Source of the DNA: Streptomyces antnestii
GTDB taxonomy: Bacteria; Actinomycetota; Actinomycetes; Streptomycetales; Streptomycetaceae
NCBI RefSeq assembly: GCF_004005495.1
Contig: NZ_RZYA01000022.1
Coordinates: forward strand, 1 to 64,000
Direction of reading: 5' to 3'
Length of the DNA stretch: 64,000 bases
This document shows positions 48,203 through 56,386 of the stretch, in pieces. The notes below the pieces were generated by a model, which was given only the letters and a program-made list of their open reading frames with translations, made no database searches and had not been told where the DNA came from. Both the position numbers and the translations under genes were made by a program. Each line of letters begins with the position of its first letter. The stretch's first letter is position 1.

Positions 48203-48559
48203 TCAGCCCTCCTGGATCTCCCGGATCTCCGACGTGACGGTCCAGTAGTCCTCGTGGGCCTGGAGAAAACGCTTGGTCCACTCCAGGCACTCGGCCTCGT
48301 CCTTGGTCTGCAGGAGCGCGTAGCCGCCGATGACCTCCTTGGTCTCGGTGAACGGGCCGTCGGTGACGGTGATCCGCCCGTTCTCGTACCGCACGCGCTT
48401 GCCCTGCGCGGTGGGGGTGAGCCCGGCCGTGTCGAGCAGCACGCCGGCCTTCGTCATCTCCTCGATGAGGGCGCCCATGCGCTGCATCAGGCCCTCGCTG
48501 ATGCCCTCGGCGGGGGTGTTGTTCTCGTCGATACGGACCATGGTCAGGTAGCGCGGCAT
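48203..48559 (-). CDS. YCII/DGPF-domain protein, ECF42 partner
   Basis: A 118-residue small alpha-beta protein with the diagnostic DGPF motif in ITVTDGPFTETKEVIGGYAL and the start MPRYLTMVRIDE. The YCII family resembles ferredoxin-fold enzymes with His/Asp pairs, and its activity is unknown. The ATG at 48559 has GAGGAG 6 nt upstream. It is the first gene of a two-gene unit with the ECF42 sigma factor, the usual order for this group; such genes are commonly targets of the sigma factor. Confidence 0.9.
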   Translation of the reverse strand: MPRYLTMVRIDENNTPAEGISEGLMQRMGALIEEMTKAGVLLDTAGLTPTAQGKRVRYENGRITVTDGPFTETKEVIGGYALLQTKDEAECLEWTKRFLQAHEDYWTVTSEIREIQEG

Positions 48560-48679
48560 GGTGACTCCTCGGTCGGTGCGGTCGGGGTCTCTCCCCGCTC
48601 TCACTTACGCGTCGAACGGGGGAGCGGCGAATCGACACGCGCGCCGGATTTCCTTCGGAGATCTCCCGGGCATGGCAGA

Positions 48680-48709
48680 GGCCCCGGGCGAATATGTCCT
48701 CCCGGGGCC
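48680..48709. terminator. Hairpin upstream of the ECF42 unit and downstream of the CWB2 gene
   Basis: GGCCCCGGG (48680-48688) pairs with CCCGGGGCC (48701-48709) around 12 nt. It lies 66 nt beyond the stop of the minus-strand cell-wall-binding gene and probably terminates it. Confidence 0.6.
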
Positions 48710-48724
48710 CTGACCTGCCTCGAT

Positions 48725-48780
48725 GCCTACGTGCCCACGTGCCTACTTACCCACGTGCCTACCTGCCCACGTGCCTACTT
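48725..48780. repeat. 16-bp tandem repeat running into a stop codon
   Basis: GCCTACNTRCCCACGT units at 48725-48740, 48741-48756 and 48757-48772, plus a partial unit 48773-48780. Every unit carries CTA; in the last it is the TAG stop codon (48775-48777) of the minus-strand gene. Confidence 0.85.
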
Positions 48781-50790
48781 GACGGTGGTCTTCACCGATC
48801 GGGCCTGCGGCTGCGGCCCCGGCGCCACGGAGGCACCCGGCTGCCCGGCCTGCCGCGTGGTCGCCGTTCCCGCCGTTCCCGCCGGGGGCACCCCCTTGTA
48901 GTACGGGACGTAGTTCACGAGCGAGCTGCTCGCGCTGATCGCGGAACCGGCCGCCGCCAGCTCGGACGCCGACACCGATCCGGTGCCGCCGTACGCGATG
49001 ACGGTGTTGACACCGGCGGCCTCGGACCGCAGATAGGCCGCGTCCGCGTCCGTCAGGGTCGTCGCGTCGGTCCACAGCACGGGCCCGTACCAGAGCTGCC
49101 CGGTGGCCGCGGAGATCCCGCCGCGCCAGCTGTCCGTCCTGGCGAGACCCACCTGGTGCGGCGAGGACCACCAGAACCTGGCGAGCGCCGCCGAGGTCCC
49201 GTCGTGGCCGCTGCCCGAGACCGGGTAGTACGACCAGGTGCCGGGCCAGTGGGAGAACGCGGTGTGCGTGAGGGCGTACTTCGCCGAGGCGCCGACCGGG
49301 ATGACCATGGTCGTGTCCGGGTCGAGCGAGTTGAGGTACGACGCCACCGAGGACGTCAGGGAGTTGCCGTCGTTGAGGACGACGGTGCCCTTGCCCCCGT
49401 AGCCGAGCGCGCCCGCCGCCACCGAGGCCGCGATCGCCGAGTGGTAGTCGGTGCCGGTGGCGAGGAACACGTACTTGGGCGCGCTGGTGACCGCCTTCGC
49501 CACGGCGACCGAGGTCGAGTAGCGCGAGGTGCCGGCCAGCCGCTTCGGAGTGAAGCCCAGCGAGGTGACCTTGGTGGCGACCGCGCTGGAGAGAACGTCC
49601 GTACCGCCGACGAGATAGACGGTCGAGCCGGGCTTCAGCGTGCGCTTCAGCTCGCTCTGGACCGCGCTCGACAGCGACGACTTCGGCGTCATGAGGACCG
49701 GGCCCTGCTTCTGGCCGCCCAGCGTCTGAGCCGTGAGCGCGTAGGACGGGCTGTCCTGGCTGATCAGGACGGCCGACCTGGCGTCGGCGAAGCCGGGCTC
49801 GCTCTGGCCGAGGGTGTTCCAGCTCCAGCGGGACACGGCGGTGTTGGTGCCCTGCGCGTCCGCTCCCCAGACGCGCAGGGTGTTGTTGCGGCGCAGCGGC
49901 TGCCAGGCGATGTCCGTGGTGGACGAGGTGCTCGGGGGGTTCGGCATCGTGGCGACGTCGCCGCTCGCCACATCGACGATGCGGGTCGCCGACGCGTCTT
50001 CGTCGTTGCCGTTGTTGAACGCGATCCGGGTGCCGCTCGGCGCCCAGGACGGGGTGTAGGCGGCGTCGCTGAAGGTGAGCTGGCGCTCGCCCGTGCCGTC
50101 CACATTGATGACGAACAGCCTGGTCAGCCCGCCCGCTTCGCGTACGAAGGCGACCTGCGTGCCGTCGGGCGAGATCGCGGGGTCCTGGCCCTCGTCGGTG
50201 AGCTTGGTGAAGCCGCCGGTGTTCGCGTCGTACAGCCAGATCGCGGAACCGGTCGTCGTGCCGCAGGTGTCGCCGGTACGGACGAAGGCGATCAGGCCGT
50301 TGACCGAGGCGCTCGGCGCGCGGTCGCAGCCGTCCTCCGTGGTGGAGAACAGTGGCCGGCCGTAGCCGGAGCCGTCGGACGGCGCGTACCGCAGTCGGCC
50401 GTCGCCCGAGTAGACGACGGTGCTGCCGCCGTACAGGAACGTCGGATGCGCGACCCCGCGCACCGAACCGGCGCGCTCGGGGATCTTCACCAGGGTGGAG
50501 CCCGTGTAGCGGCGCGTCTCGACCCTGTTGTCCTTCACGTACGCGACCCGGCTGCCGTCCGGCGACCAGGCGGGCTCCGCCGCGCCGGCCACGAAGTCGG
50601 TGTACGTGCCGGTGCCGAGCTCGTGCGTCTGCAGGACGTTCAGCGCGCCGTTGAGGAACATCAGCTTGCCGTCCGTGGCCTGCCACGTGACCGGCTCGGC
50701 GGCGGCCGCCCCCGGTGCCGCCGCCATGCCCGCCGCCAGAGCGACAGCGGTGCCCAGTGCCGCGAGCACGCGGCATCTGTGAATCTTCAT
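48775..50790 (-). CDS. Secreted protein with PD40 propeller and cell-wall-binding (CWB2) repeats
   Basis: A 671-residue exported protein. The signal peptide (MKIHRCRVLAALGTAVALAA...) is followed by a TolB/PD40-like beta-propeller (about 40-350; EPAWSPDGSRVAYV, DPAISPDGTQVAFV, TPSWAPSGTRIAFN). About 300 residues of CWB2-type repeats follow (SRYSTSVAVAKAV, YVFLATGTDYHSAIAASVAA, VIPVGASAKYAL, TVIAYGGTGSVSASEL), a domain that anchors proteins to the wall non-covalently. The ATG at 50790 has GGGGG 4 nt upstream. Its last 6 bp lie in a 16-bp tandem array. Confidence 0.9.
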   Translation of the reverse strand: MKIHRCRVLAALGTAVALAAGMAAAPGAAAAEPVTWQATDGKLMFLNGALNVLQTHELGTGTYTDFVAGAAEPAWSPDGSRVAYVKDNRVETRRYTGSTLVKIPERAGSVRGVAHPTFLYGGSTVVYSGDGRLRYAPSDGSGYGRPLFSTTEDGCDRAPSASVNGLIAFVRTGDTCGTTTGSAIWLYDANTGGFTKLTDEGQDPAISPDGTQVAFVREAGGLTRLFVINVDGTGERQLTFSDAAYTPSWAPSGTRIAFNNGNDEDASATRIVDVASGDVATMPNPPSTSSTTDIAWQPLRRNNTLRVWGADAQGTNTAVSRWSWNTLGQSEPGFADARSAVLISQDSPSYALTAQTLGGQKQGPVLMTPKSSLSSAVQSELKRTLKPGSTVYLVGGTDVLSSAVATKVTSLGFTPKRLAGTSRYSTSVAVAKAVTSAPKYVFLATGTDYHSAIAASVAAGALGYGGKGTVVLNDGNSLTSSVASYLNSLDPDTTMVIPVGASAKYALTHTAFSHWPGTWSYYPVSGSGHDGTSAALARFWWSSPHQVGLARTDSWRGGISAATGQLWYGPVLWTDATTLTDADAAYLRSEAAGVNTVIAYGGTGSVSASELAAAGSAISASSSLVNYVPYYKGVPPAGTAGTATTRQAGQPGASVAPGPQPQARSVKTTVK

Positions 50791-50916
50791 GTGCCCCCAC
50801 AAGAGTGTACGAAGGGCCGTCGTTCGTCTCCCCGACGTGGAACGGAAACCTCACGTTCCTGTACGACAGCTGCGTCACTGTAGCGGCGCGGGTGGCTGCA
50901 AGGGAACGGCCTGGGC

Positions 50917-50972
50917 GGACCTGCACCGCAGGACCTGCACCGCAGGACCGGCACCGCAGGACCGGCACCGCA
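50917..50972. repeat. Four tandem copies of a 14-bp repeat
   Basis: GGACCTGCACCGCA at 50917-50930 and 50931-50944, then GGACCGGCACCGCA at 50945-50958 and 50959-50972. The array ends 17 nt before the stop codon of the minus-strand gene at 50990, in its 3' flank, and lies upstream of the CWB2 gene. Confidence 0.88.
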
Positions 50973-50989
50973 GGGCCGCCGCCCTGGCC

Positions 50990-51247
50990 TCAGGACGGGT
51001 CGACCGCCTCGAAGCGCCAGCGGTGCACCGAGCGGGTCACCAACTCCGCCGCAGGCTCCGGCAGTTCGGGCAGGTCGGCGTCGTACGGGGCGTCCCACCA
51101 GGTGATGACGAGGACCCGGTCCCGCGGGGCCCGGAAGAGCTCGCGGCGCAGCGGCTCGGGCGCGAGATCCTGCGCCCGGGCCCAGGTCAGCAGCTCCTCG
51201 CCGCGCCCCTCGGCCGCCCGGGCCTCCCACATCAGCGCGACGGTCAT
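50990..51247 (-). CDS. Small hypothetical protein coupled to tsaD
   Basis: An 85-residue cytoplasmic protein (MTVALMWEARAAEGRGEELL...) with one Cys-free alpha-beta unit. The pattern VALMWEARAAEGRGEELLTW...VLVITWWDAP is reminiscent of a short ABM-type (dimeric alpha-beta barrel) domain, but I cannot assign it firmly. Its ATG overlaps the tsaD stop codon (ATGA), so it is translated from the tsaB-rimI-tsaD mRNA. A role in tRNA modification is not implied by its sequence. Confidence 0.7.
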   Translation of the reverse strand: MTVALMWEARAAEGRGEELLTWARAQDLAPEPLRRELFRAPRDRVLVITWWDAPYDADLPELPEPAAELVTRSVHRWRFEAVDPS

Positions 51248-52341
51248 GAGTACAGGTTGTCCTTAGCGACCTCGTGCACATGGTCGTGGTCGTGCGTGTG
51301 GCCCGGCACGTGCGTCTCGGTCACCGGCAGCGACGAGTCGGCCGACAGGTCCCACGCGGACGCGGACCGGTTCCGCGCGACCATCTCGGCGCCGAGGGCC
51401 GCGACCATCGCGCCGTTGTCCGTGCACAGCTTCGGACGCGGCACGCGCAGCCGGATGCCGGCCTTCTCGCAGCGCTCCTGGGCGAGGGCCCGCAGCCGCG
51501 AGTTGGCGGCCACCCCGCCGCCGATCATGAGGTGGTCGACGCCCTCGTCCTTGCAGGCCCGCACTGCCTTCCGGGTCAGCACGTCGACGACGGCCTCCTG
51601 GAACGACGCCGACACGTCCCGCACCGGAACGTCCTCGCCCGCGGCGCGCTTCGCCTCGATCCAGCGGGCCACGGACGTCTTCAGACCGGAGAAGGAGAAG
51701 TCGTACGCGGGGTCGCGCGGGCCCGTGAGGCCGCGCGGGAAGGCGATGGCGGACGGGTCGCCCTCCTTCGCGTACCGGTCGATGACCGGGCCGCCGGGGA
51801 AGCCGAGGTTGAGGACCCGGGCGATCTTGTCGAAGGCCTCGCCCGCCGCGTCGTCGATCGTCGCGCCGAGCGGGCGCACGTCGGACGTGATGTCCTCGGA
51901 GAGCAGCAGGGAGGAGTGCCCGCCGGAGACGAGCAGCGCCATCGTGGGCTCGGGCAGCGGCCCGTGCTCCAGCTGGTCCACGCAGATGTGCGAGGCGAGG
52001 TGGTTCACGCCGTACAGCGGCTTGCCGAGGGCGTACGCGTACGCCTTGGCCGCCGAGACGCCCACGAGGAGCGCGCCCGCCAGGCCCGGGCCCGCCGTGA
52101 CGGCGATCCCGTCCAGGTCGGAGGCGGCGACGCCGGCGTCCTTCAGGGCGCGCTGGATGGTCGGCACCATGGCTTCCAGGTGCGCGCGGGAGGCGACCTC
52201 GGGGACGACACCGCCGAAGCGGGCGTGCTCGTCGACGCTGGAGGCGACCGCGTCGGCGAGCAGCGTGTGGCCGCGGACGATCCCGACGCCGGTCTCGTCG
52301 CAGGAGGTCTCGATGCCGAGGACGAGCGGTTCGTCAGCCAT
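51244..52341 (-). CDS. tsaD: tRNA N6-threonylcarbamoyladenosine transferase TsaD
   Basis: A 365-residue catalytic subunit that transfers the threonylcarbamoyl group to A37 of ANN-decoding tRNAs, working with TsaB and TsaE. The ASKHA fold starts VLGIETSCDETGVGI; the metal-binding HLASH is in VNHLASHICVDQL, and LLVSGGHSSLLL and IGGGVAANSRLR are present. A His/Asp-rich extension (HTHDHDHVHE) ends the protein and may bind metal. The start overlaps rimI by 8 bp and the end overlaps the next gene by 4 bp. Confidence 0.97.
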   Translation of the reverse strand: MADEPLVLGIETSCDETGVGIVRGHTLLADAVASSVDEHARFGGVVPEVASRAHLEAMVPTIQRALKDAGVAASDLDGIAVTAGPGLAGALLVGVSAAKAYAYALGKPLYGVNHLASHICVDQLEHGPLPEPTMALLVSGGHSSLLLSEDITSDVRPLGATIDDAAGEAFDKIARVLNLGFPGGPVIDRYAKEGDPSAIAFPRGLTGPRDPAYDFSFSGLKTSVARWIEAKRAAGEDVPVRDVSASFQEAVVDVLTRKAVRACKDEGVDHLMIGGGVAANSRLRALAQERCEKAGIRLRVPRPKLCTDNGAMVAALGAEMVARNRSASAWDLSADSSLPVTETHVPGHTHDHDHVHEVAKDNLYS

Positions 52342-52834
52342 TTTCGGTTCCTTGTACGGGTGTCACGGTGGTCGAGGGGTCGGTCAGACGCATCACGAGG
52401 GCGTCCACGTTGCCCGGCTGGTAGTAGCCGCGCCGGAAGCCGATGGGTTCGAAGCCGAAGCGCTGGTAGAGCTTCTGGGCGCGGGTGTTGTCGACCCGCA
52501 CCTCGAGCATCACCTCGGCGCACTCGAAGGCGGTGGCGTGGCGCAGCAGGTCGGTGAGGAGCCGGGCGCCGAGCCCGGTGCCCCACTGGTCGCGGGCGAC
52601 GGCGACCGTCTGCACGTCGCCCTGGTCCCCGGAGGCGGCGAGGCCCGCGTAGCCGACGAGGCGGTCACCGTCGACGGCCACCACGTAGCGCCGGGTCGAT
52701 CCGGCGCCGCGGGCGTGCGCGAGCTCGGACCAGAACATGCCGCGGGACCAGGCGTCGTCCGGGAAGAGCTCTTTTTCCAGCGCGTGCACGGCTTCGATGT
52801 CCCACCAGCGCATCTCGCGCAGTGCCGTGCTCAC
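52334..52834 (-). CDS. rimI: Ribosomal protein S18-alanine N-acetyltransferase
   Basis: A 166-residue GNAT acetyltransferase that modifies the N-terminal Ala of ribosomal protein S18. The acetyl-CoA loop is VARDQWGTGLGARLL; EVRVDNTRAQKLYQRFGF is the conserved C-terminal strand-helix. In many bacteria rimI sits between tsaB and tsaD, as here, with ATGA overlap to tsaB and 8-bp overlap to tsaD. Confidence 0.92.
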   Translation of the reverse strand: MSTALREMRWWDIEAVHALEKELFPDDAWSRGMFWSELAHARGAGSTRRYVVAVDGDRLVGYAGLAASGDQGDVQTVAVARDQWGTGLGARLLTDLLRHATAFECAEVMLEVRVDNTRAQKLYQRFGFEPIGFRRGYYQPGNVDALVMRLTDPSTTVTPVQGTENG

Positions 52835-53484
52835 TTCGGGGTGACCACCTTGTAGTTCTTGGGCACCTGCGCGTCGGGCCGGCGCAGGTACAGGGGCCGC
52901 GGCGGCTCCAGCTCCTCGCCGGCGGCGAGCTTCGACGCGGCGAGCGAGGCGAGGGCGGCCGCCGACACGTTCTCGGGGGCGCGGGCGTCGGGGAACGTGT
53001 CCGGGTAGAGCAGCGCGCCGGCGCCGACCGCGGGAAGCCCCGCGATCTGCTCGGCGATGTCGGCGGGCCGGTCGACCGCGGGGTCGTCGACCCGGGTGCG
53101 GGCGTCCGCGTAGCGCGCCCAGTAGACCTCCTTGCGCCGCGCGTCGGTGGCGACGACGAAGGGGCCGTCCACCTCGGCGGCGTACGCGAGCCCGTCAAGG
53201 GTGCACAGGCCGTGGACGGGGACGCCGAGCGCGAGCCCGAACGTGTCGGCGGTCATGAGGCCGACCCGCAGGCCGGTGTAGGGGCCGGGGCCCACACCGA
53301 CGACGATGCCGGTGACGGCGTCGAGTCTGACGCCGGCCTCGGCGAGCACCCGGTCGACGGCGGGCAGCAGCAGCTCCCCGTGCCGGCGGGCGTCCACCTG
53401 GCTCGATGCGGCGACGACGGACGAACCGTCGTGCAGGGCGACGGTGACGGCGGGGGTGGCGGTATCCAGCGCGAGCAACAGCAC
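52831..53484 (-). CDS. tsaB: t6A modification subunit TsaB
   Basis: A 217-residue inactive paralogue of TsaD that forms the TsaD-TsaB heterodimer. The start is LLLALDTATPAVTVALHDG, and GVGPGPYTGLRVGL is the conserved loop. It is the first gene of the tsaB-rimI-tsaD run. tsaE lies 1.2 kb upstream in the same orientation, separated by a plus-strand gene and a small gene. Confidence 0.95.
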   Translation of the reverse strand: MLLLALDTATPAVTVALHDGSSVVAASSQVDARRHGELLLPAVDRVLAEAGVRLDAVTGIVVGVGPGPYTGLRVGLMTADTFGLALGVPVHGLCTLDGLAYAAEVDGPFVVATDARRKEVYWARYADARTRVDDPAVDRPADIAEQIAGLPAVGAGALLYPDTFPDARAPENVSAAALASLAASKLAAGEELEPPRPLYLRRPDAQVPKNYKVVTPK

Positions 53485-53630
53485 ACAAACAGCCTACGGC
53501 TCCGGCGCCCCGCCCACGGCCGCCCCGGTCTGCCGCACACCTGCTGCTACCGTCACCACGAAGACGTACGGACAACTCATACGGCTAGTCATACGGGCCA
53601 GTCGTACGGGCACGAGAGGTGGGCACACAG

Positions 53631-54188
53631 GTGGCACGGAGCAGCTCGGGATTCGTGGCCGGGCTCACCGCGGCGGCGCTCGCCGTGGTCGGCTTCCTCA
53701 CCTACCAGGCGTCGGCGAGCGCGCCGGACAGCCTGGCCGCGCCGAAGAAGACCGAGAAGTCCCCCTCCGCCACCGCGACCCACGCCTCCAAGAACAAGCA
53801 GGACCCGAACGCGGTACCCGCGCAGTCCGGCATCGGCGAGCGGGTCGTCTACTCAGTGGGCGACGACCGGGTGTGGCTGGTCGGTGAGGGCGGCAAGGCG
53901 CAGCGCACCTTCAAGGTCGCGCCGAGCACGGTGGACCCGCCCGCCGGCAGGTACGTCGTGTCGTCGCGCTCGGGTGCCATCCCCGGCAGCGACGGCGTAC
54001 CGATCGAGCACGTGGTGCGGTTCGCGAACGTCGAGGGCATCCCGATCGGCTTCAGCGCGGCGGTCGACGGCTCGATGCCGGAGCCGGACCCGCTGAAGAA
54101 GACCGGTGGCATCCGCGAGAAGCGCGCGGACGGCGACGCGATGTGGGAGTTCGCGACGATCGGCAAGAAGATCGTCGTCGTCCCCTGA
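53631..54188 (+). CDS. Exported protein of unknown function
   Basis: A 185-residue protein starting at GTG 53631. An N-terminal membrane/signal helix (GFVAGLTAAALAVVGFLTYQ) is followed by a low-complexity Ser/Lys/Ala stretch and a small beta-rich domain (RVVYSVGDDRVWLVGEGGK, VVRFANVEGIPIGFSAAVDG, WEFATIGKKIVVVP). I do not recognise the family; no catalytic motif is visible. It interrupts the tsaE...tsaB series on the opposite strand. The stop codon is inside the first unit of a 19-bp tandem repeat array. Confidence 0.8.
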   Translation: MARSSSGFVAGLTAAALAVVGFLTYQASASAPDSLAAPKKTEKSPSATATHASKNKQDPNAVPAQSGIGERVVYSVGDDRVWLVGEGGKAQRTFKVAPSTVDPPAGRYVVSSRSGAIPGSDGVPIEHVVRFANVEGIPIGFSAAVDGSMPEPDPLKKTGGIREKRADGDAMWEFATIGKKIVVVP

Positions 54189-54294
54189 TCCCTGTTACAG
54201 GAACTGATCCCTGTCACAGGAACTGATCCCCGTCACAGGAACTGATCCCCGTCACAGGAACTGATCCCTGTCAGGAACTGATCCCCGTCACAAC
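54185..54294. repeat. 19-bp tandem array of palindromic units at a stop codon
   Basis: Six units starting at 54185, 54204, 54223, 54242, 54261 (17 bp) and 54278 (partial), consensus CTGATCCCYGTCACAGGAA. Each has an internal palindrome such as CCTGTTACAGG or CCTGTCACAGG. The TGA (54186-54188) of the upstream gene is in unit 1, and each later unit repeats a TGA. Confidence 0.9.
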
Positions 54295-54317
54295 AATCGC
54301 CTGAATGGGCGCCGCGG

Positions 54318-54527
54318 TCACGCCGCGTCGCGTTCCTCCACGGCTCCGCCCTCCCGCACGCCCTTGCCCGGGGCCTCGTCGGCCGGCGGGGTGGACACGG
54401 CGGTCGCGGCGGCACAGGACGCCAGCAGCTCACTCATGGACGGCCCTGAGCCGCCGGCCTGCGGCACGTCATCCTGCCCCGGGGTCGTGCGGGACCGCTG
54501 CGGCACGTCACGTTCTGAAGCCGGCAT
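54318..54527 (-). CDS. 69-residue small protein under an iron-box-like palindrome
   Basis: A short gene with a very good ribosome-binding site (AGGAGG, 6 nt before ATG 54527). The protein is polar at both ends (MPASERDVPQRSRTTPGQDD; acidic/basic tail) with a compact middle, MSELLASCAAATAVSTPPAD, containing a single Cys. It is not a membrane protein and I know no family. The leader-core layout with a Ser/Cys/Ala segment is reminiscent of a ribosomal peptide precursor, but no modification gene is adjacent. TTAGGCAGGCCTAA lies 32 nt upstream. Confidence 0.6.
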   Translation of the reverse strand: MPASERDVPQRSRTTPGQDDVPQAGGSGPSMSELLASCAAATAVSTPPADEAPGKGVREGGAVEERDAA

Positions 54528-54558
54528 GGATGCCTCCTGGGCTCCGGGGGAAGCAAAG

Positions 54559-54572
54559 TTAGGCAGGCCTAA
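54559..54572. promoter_or_regulatory. Iron-box-like palindrome
   Basis: TTAGGC-AG-GCCTAA, extended to GTTAGGCAGGCCTAAC, resembles half sites of the DmdR1/IdeR iron box (TTAGGTTAGGCTAACCTAA) but is shorter. It overlaps the probable promoter of the 69-residue gene. The AT-rich core stands out from the surrounding GC-rich DNA. Confidence 0.5.
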
Positions 54573-54681
54573 CCAGGACGGGTATCCATGTGACCACGCC
54601 GGGCACGCGCCGCGCAACATTTTGCCGACACCATGTCGGAACGTTCGGGTGAAGGTACGAGGATGCCGGGGAATCCGGCGG

Positions 54682-55197
54682 TCAGGCGGCGAGGCCCTCC
54701 AGGCCGGCCCCGGCCCAGCGCGCCCCGAGGCCACGCAGCGTCACCGACCGCACCTCGTCCGACGTGTCCCCGGTGGCCCGGTGGATCACGACGTGCAGCC
54801 GGTCGTCGGCCAGCTCCTCGACCTTGCCGTCGCCCCACTCGACGACGACCACGGACTCCGGCAGCGACACGTCGAGGTCCAGGTCCTCCATCTCGTCGAG
54901 CCCGCCGCCGAGCCGGTACGCGTCCACGTGCACCAGGGCGGGCCCGGCGCCCAGCGGCGGGTGCACGCGGGCGATGACGAAGGTGGGAGAGGTCACGGCC
55001 CCCCGCACGTCCAGGCCCTCGCCGAGCCCGCGGGTCAGCGTCGTCTTGCCCGCGCCCAGCTCGCCGGTGAGCATCACGAGGTCGCCCGGGCGCAGCAGCT
55101 TGGCCAGGCGACGGCCCAATTCCCCCATCTGGGCGGGCGAGTTGACGGTGATCGAGGCGGTGGCGGCGTCAGCCGCCGGGCTGTGCGGTGTCTCCAT
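54682..55197 (-). CDS. tsaE: t6A modification ATPase TsaE
   Basis: A 171-residue ATPase that drives turnover of the TsaBD complex. The Walker A motif is GELGAGKTTL; SPTFVIARVH and VHVDAYRLGG are conserved, and VVVVEWGDG is the Walker B region. ATG 55197 is used, with GGGAAG upstream, and overlaps the alpha/beta hydrolase gene by 29 bp. It is the third gene of an alr-hydrolase-tsaE run. Confidence 0.95.
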   Translation of the reverse strand: METPHSPAADAATASITVNSPAQMGELGRRLAKLLRPGDLVMLTGELGAGKTTLTRGLGEGLDVRGAVTSPTFVIARVHPPLGAGPALVHVDAYRLGGGLDEMEDLDLDVSLPESVVVVEWGDGKVEELADDRLHVVIHRATGDTSDEVRSVTLRGLGARWAGAGLEGLAA

Positions 55198-56386
55198 AAC
55201 TTCCCACCGTAGCCCCTGCGGGCACCGCTCCCGTGCGAGCGAGCAGGTCGGCAAGCCGGTCGGTGACGGCCTCCGGGTGCTCCAGCATCACCAGGTGACC
55301 GGCGTCCGGCACGAGCACCAGCTCGGCGTCGGGCAGCAGCCCGGCGATGGCCTCGCTGTGCTCGCTCGGCGTCACCAGATCCTGGTCCCCGGCCAGCACG
55401 AGCACGGGAAGACGCGCGAACCGCCCGAGCGCCTCCGACTTCTCGTGCTCCTGGAACGCCGGATAGAACTCGGCGACGACGTCGATCGGCGTGCCCTCGA
55501 TCATGCGCTCCGCGAAACGGGCGACGGCCGGGTCCACGTCACGCGACGCGAACGAGTACCGCTTGATGACCCCGGCGAACAGGTCGGCGGTGGCCCGCCG
55601 CCCCTTCTCCACCAGGTCGGCCCGCTGCCCCAGGAGATTCAGGACGCCGGGCAGCACCCGGCGCACCGCGTTCACCCCGGCCGCCGGAAGGCCGTAGCTG
55701 ACTTCGCCGAGCTTCCCCGACGAGGTCCCGACGAGCGCGACGCCGACGACCCGCTCGTCCACCACCTCGGGGAACTGGTCGGCGAACGCCATGACGGTCA
55801 TGCCGCCCATGGAGTGCCCGACGAGGACCAGCGGCCCCTCGGGAGCGGCGGCGTCGATGACCGCCTTCAGGTCCCGGCCCAGCTGGTCGATCGTGACGGC
55901 CGGCCCGCCGTCCGCCTGCTCGACGCCGCGGCCGGAGCGCCCGTGGCTGCGCTGGTCCCAGTAGACGCAGCGCACGACGCCCCGCAGCGCGGCCCGCTGG
56001 AAGTGCCAGGAGTCCTGGCTGAGGCAGTACCCGTGGCTGAAGACCACGGTGACCGGGGCGGGCGCCTTGCGGCCGAAGAGCCGGCGCCGGCGCGGAGCCG
56101 CCCCACCGGCCGCACCGTCCCCCGTCTCCACCTCGTCGACCTCGTAGGAGAGCTCCGTCCCGTCGTCGGCGTAGGCCTTGCCGGAGGTGCCGCGCAGGGA
56201 CCCGTACGGGCCCGAGGCGTCGAGTGCGAGGCGCGCCTTGCGGCGCATGCCGCGGCCGACGGTGAGCCGCTCGACGGCGACACCGGCGGCGGCGCCCGCG
56301 GCGACGACACCTATCGCGGCGCCGGCGAGCCCGGCCAGCCGCCAGCTCGCGACGGCCGCCGTGGCCTCGGCGCTGCTCTCACTCAC
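55169..56386 (-). CDS. Alpha/beta hydrolase, probably membrane-anchored
   Basis: A 405-residue hydrolase. An N-terminal hydrophobic stretch (WRLAGLAGAAIGVVAAGAAAG) anchors or exports it. The fold follows, with FSHGYCLSQDSWHF (oxyanion region), nucleophile Ser in GHSMGGMTV, an acid in VLAGDQDLVTP and His in PDAGHLVMLEHPE. The GTG at 56386 has GGAGGAG 6 nt upstream and overlaps alr by 8 bp. It lies consistently between alr and tsaE in Streptomyces as far as I recall; the substrate is unknown. Confidence 0.87.
   Translation of the reverse strand: MSESSAEATAAVASWRLAGLAGAAIGVVAAGAAAGVAVERLTVGRGMRRKARLALDASGPYGSLRGTSGKAYADDGTELSYEVDEVETGDGAAGGAAPRRRRLFGRKAPAPVTVVFSHGYCLSQDSWHFQRAALRGVVRCVYWDQRSHGRSGRGVEQADGGPAVTIDQLGRDLKAVIDAAAPEGPLVLVGHSMGGMTVMAFADQFPEVVDERVVGVALVGTSSGKLGEVSYGLPAAGVNAVRRVLPGVLNLLGQRADLVEKGRRATADLFAGVIKRYSFASRDVDPAVARFAERMIEGTPIDVVAEFYPAFQEHEKSEALGRFARLPVLVLAGDQDLVTPSEHSEAIAGLLPDAELVLVPDAGHLVMLEHPEAVTDRLADLLARTGAVPAGATVGSYGDTAQPGG

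Noticed and set aside
54185..54294. CRISPR array
   Set aside because: Units are 17-19 bp and contiguous without spacers, and no cas genes are present.
54318..54527. Confident lanthipeptide or lasso-peptide precursor
   Set aside because: No maturase, protease or exporter gene is nearby; kept only as a hypothesis.
54625..54639. CCGACA-CCA-TGTCGG inverted repeat as the tsaE terminator or an operator
   Set aside because: Only 6 bp with a tiny loop and no T-run; too weak to call.
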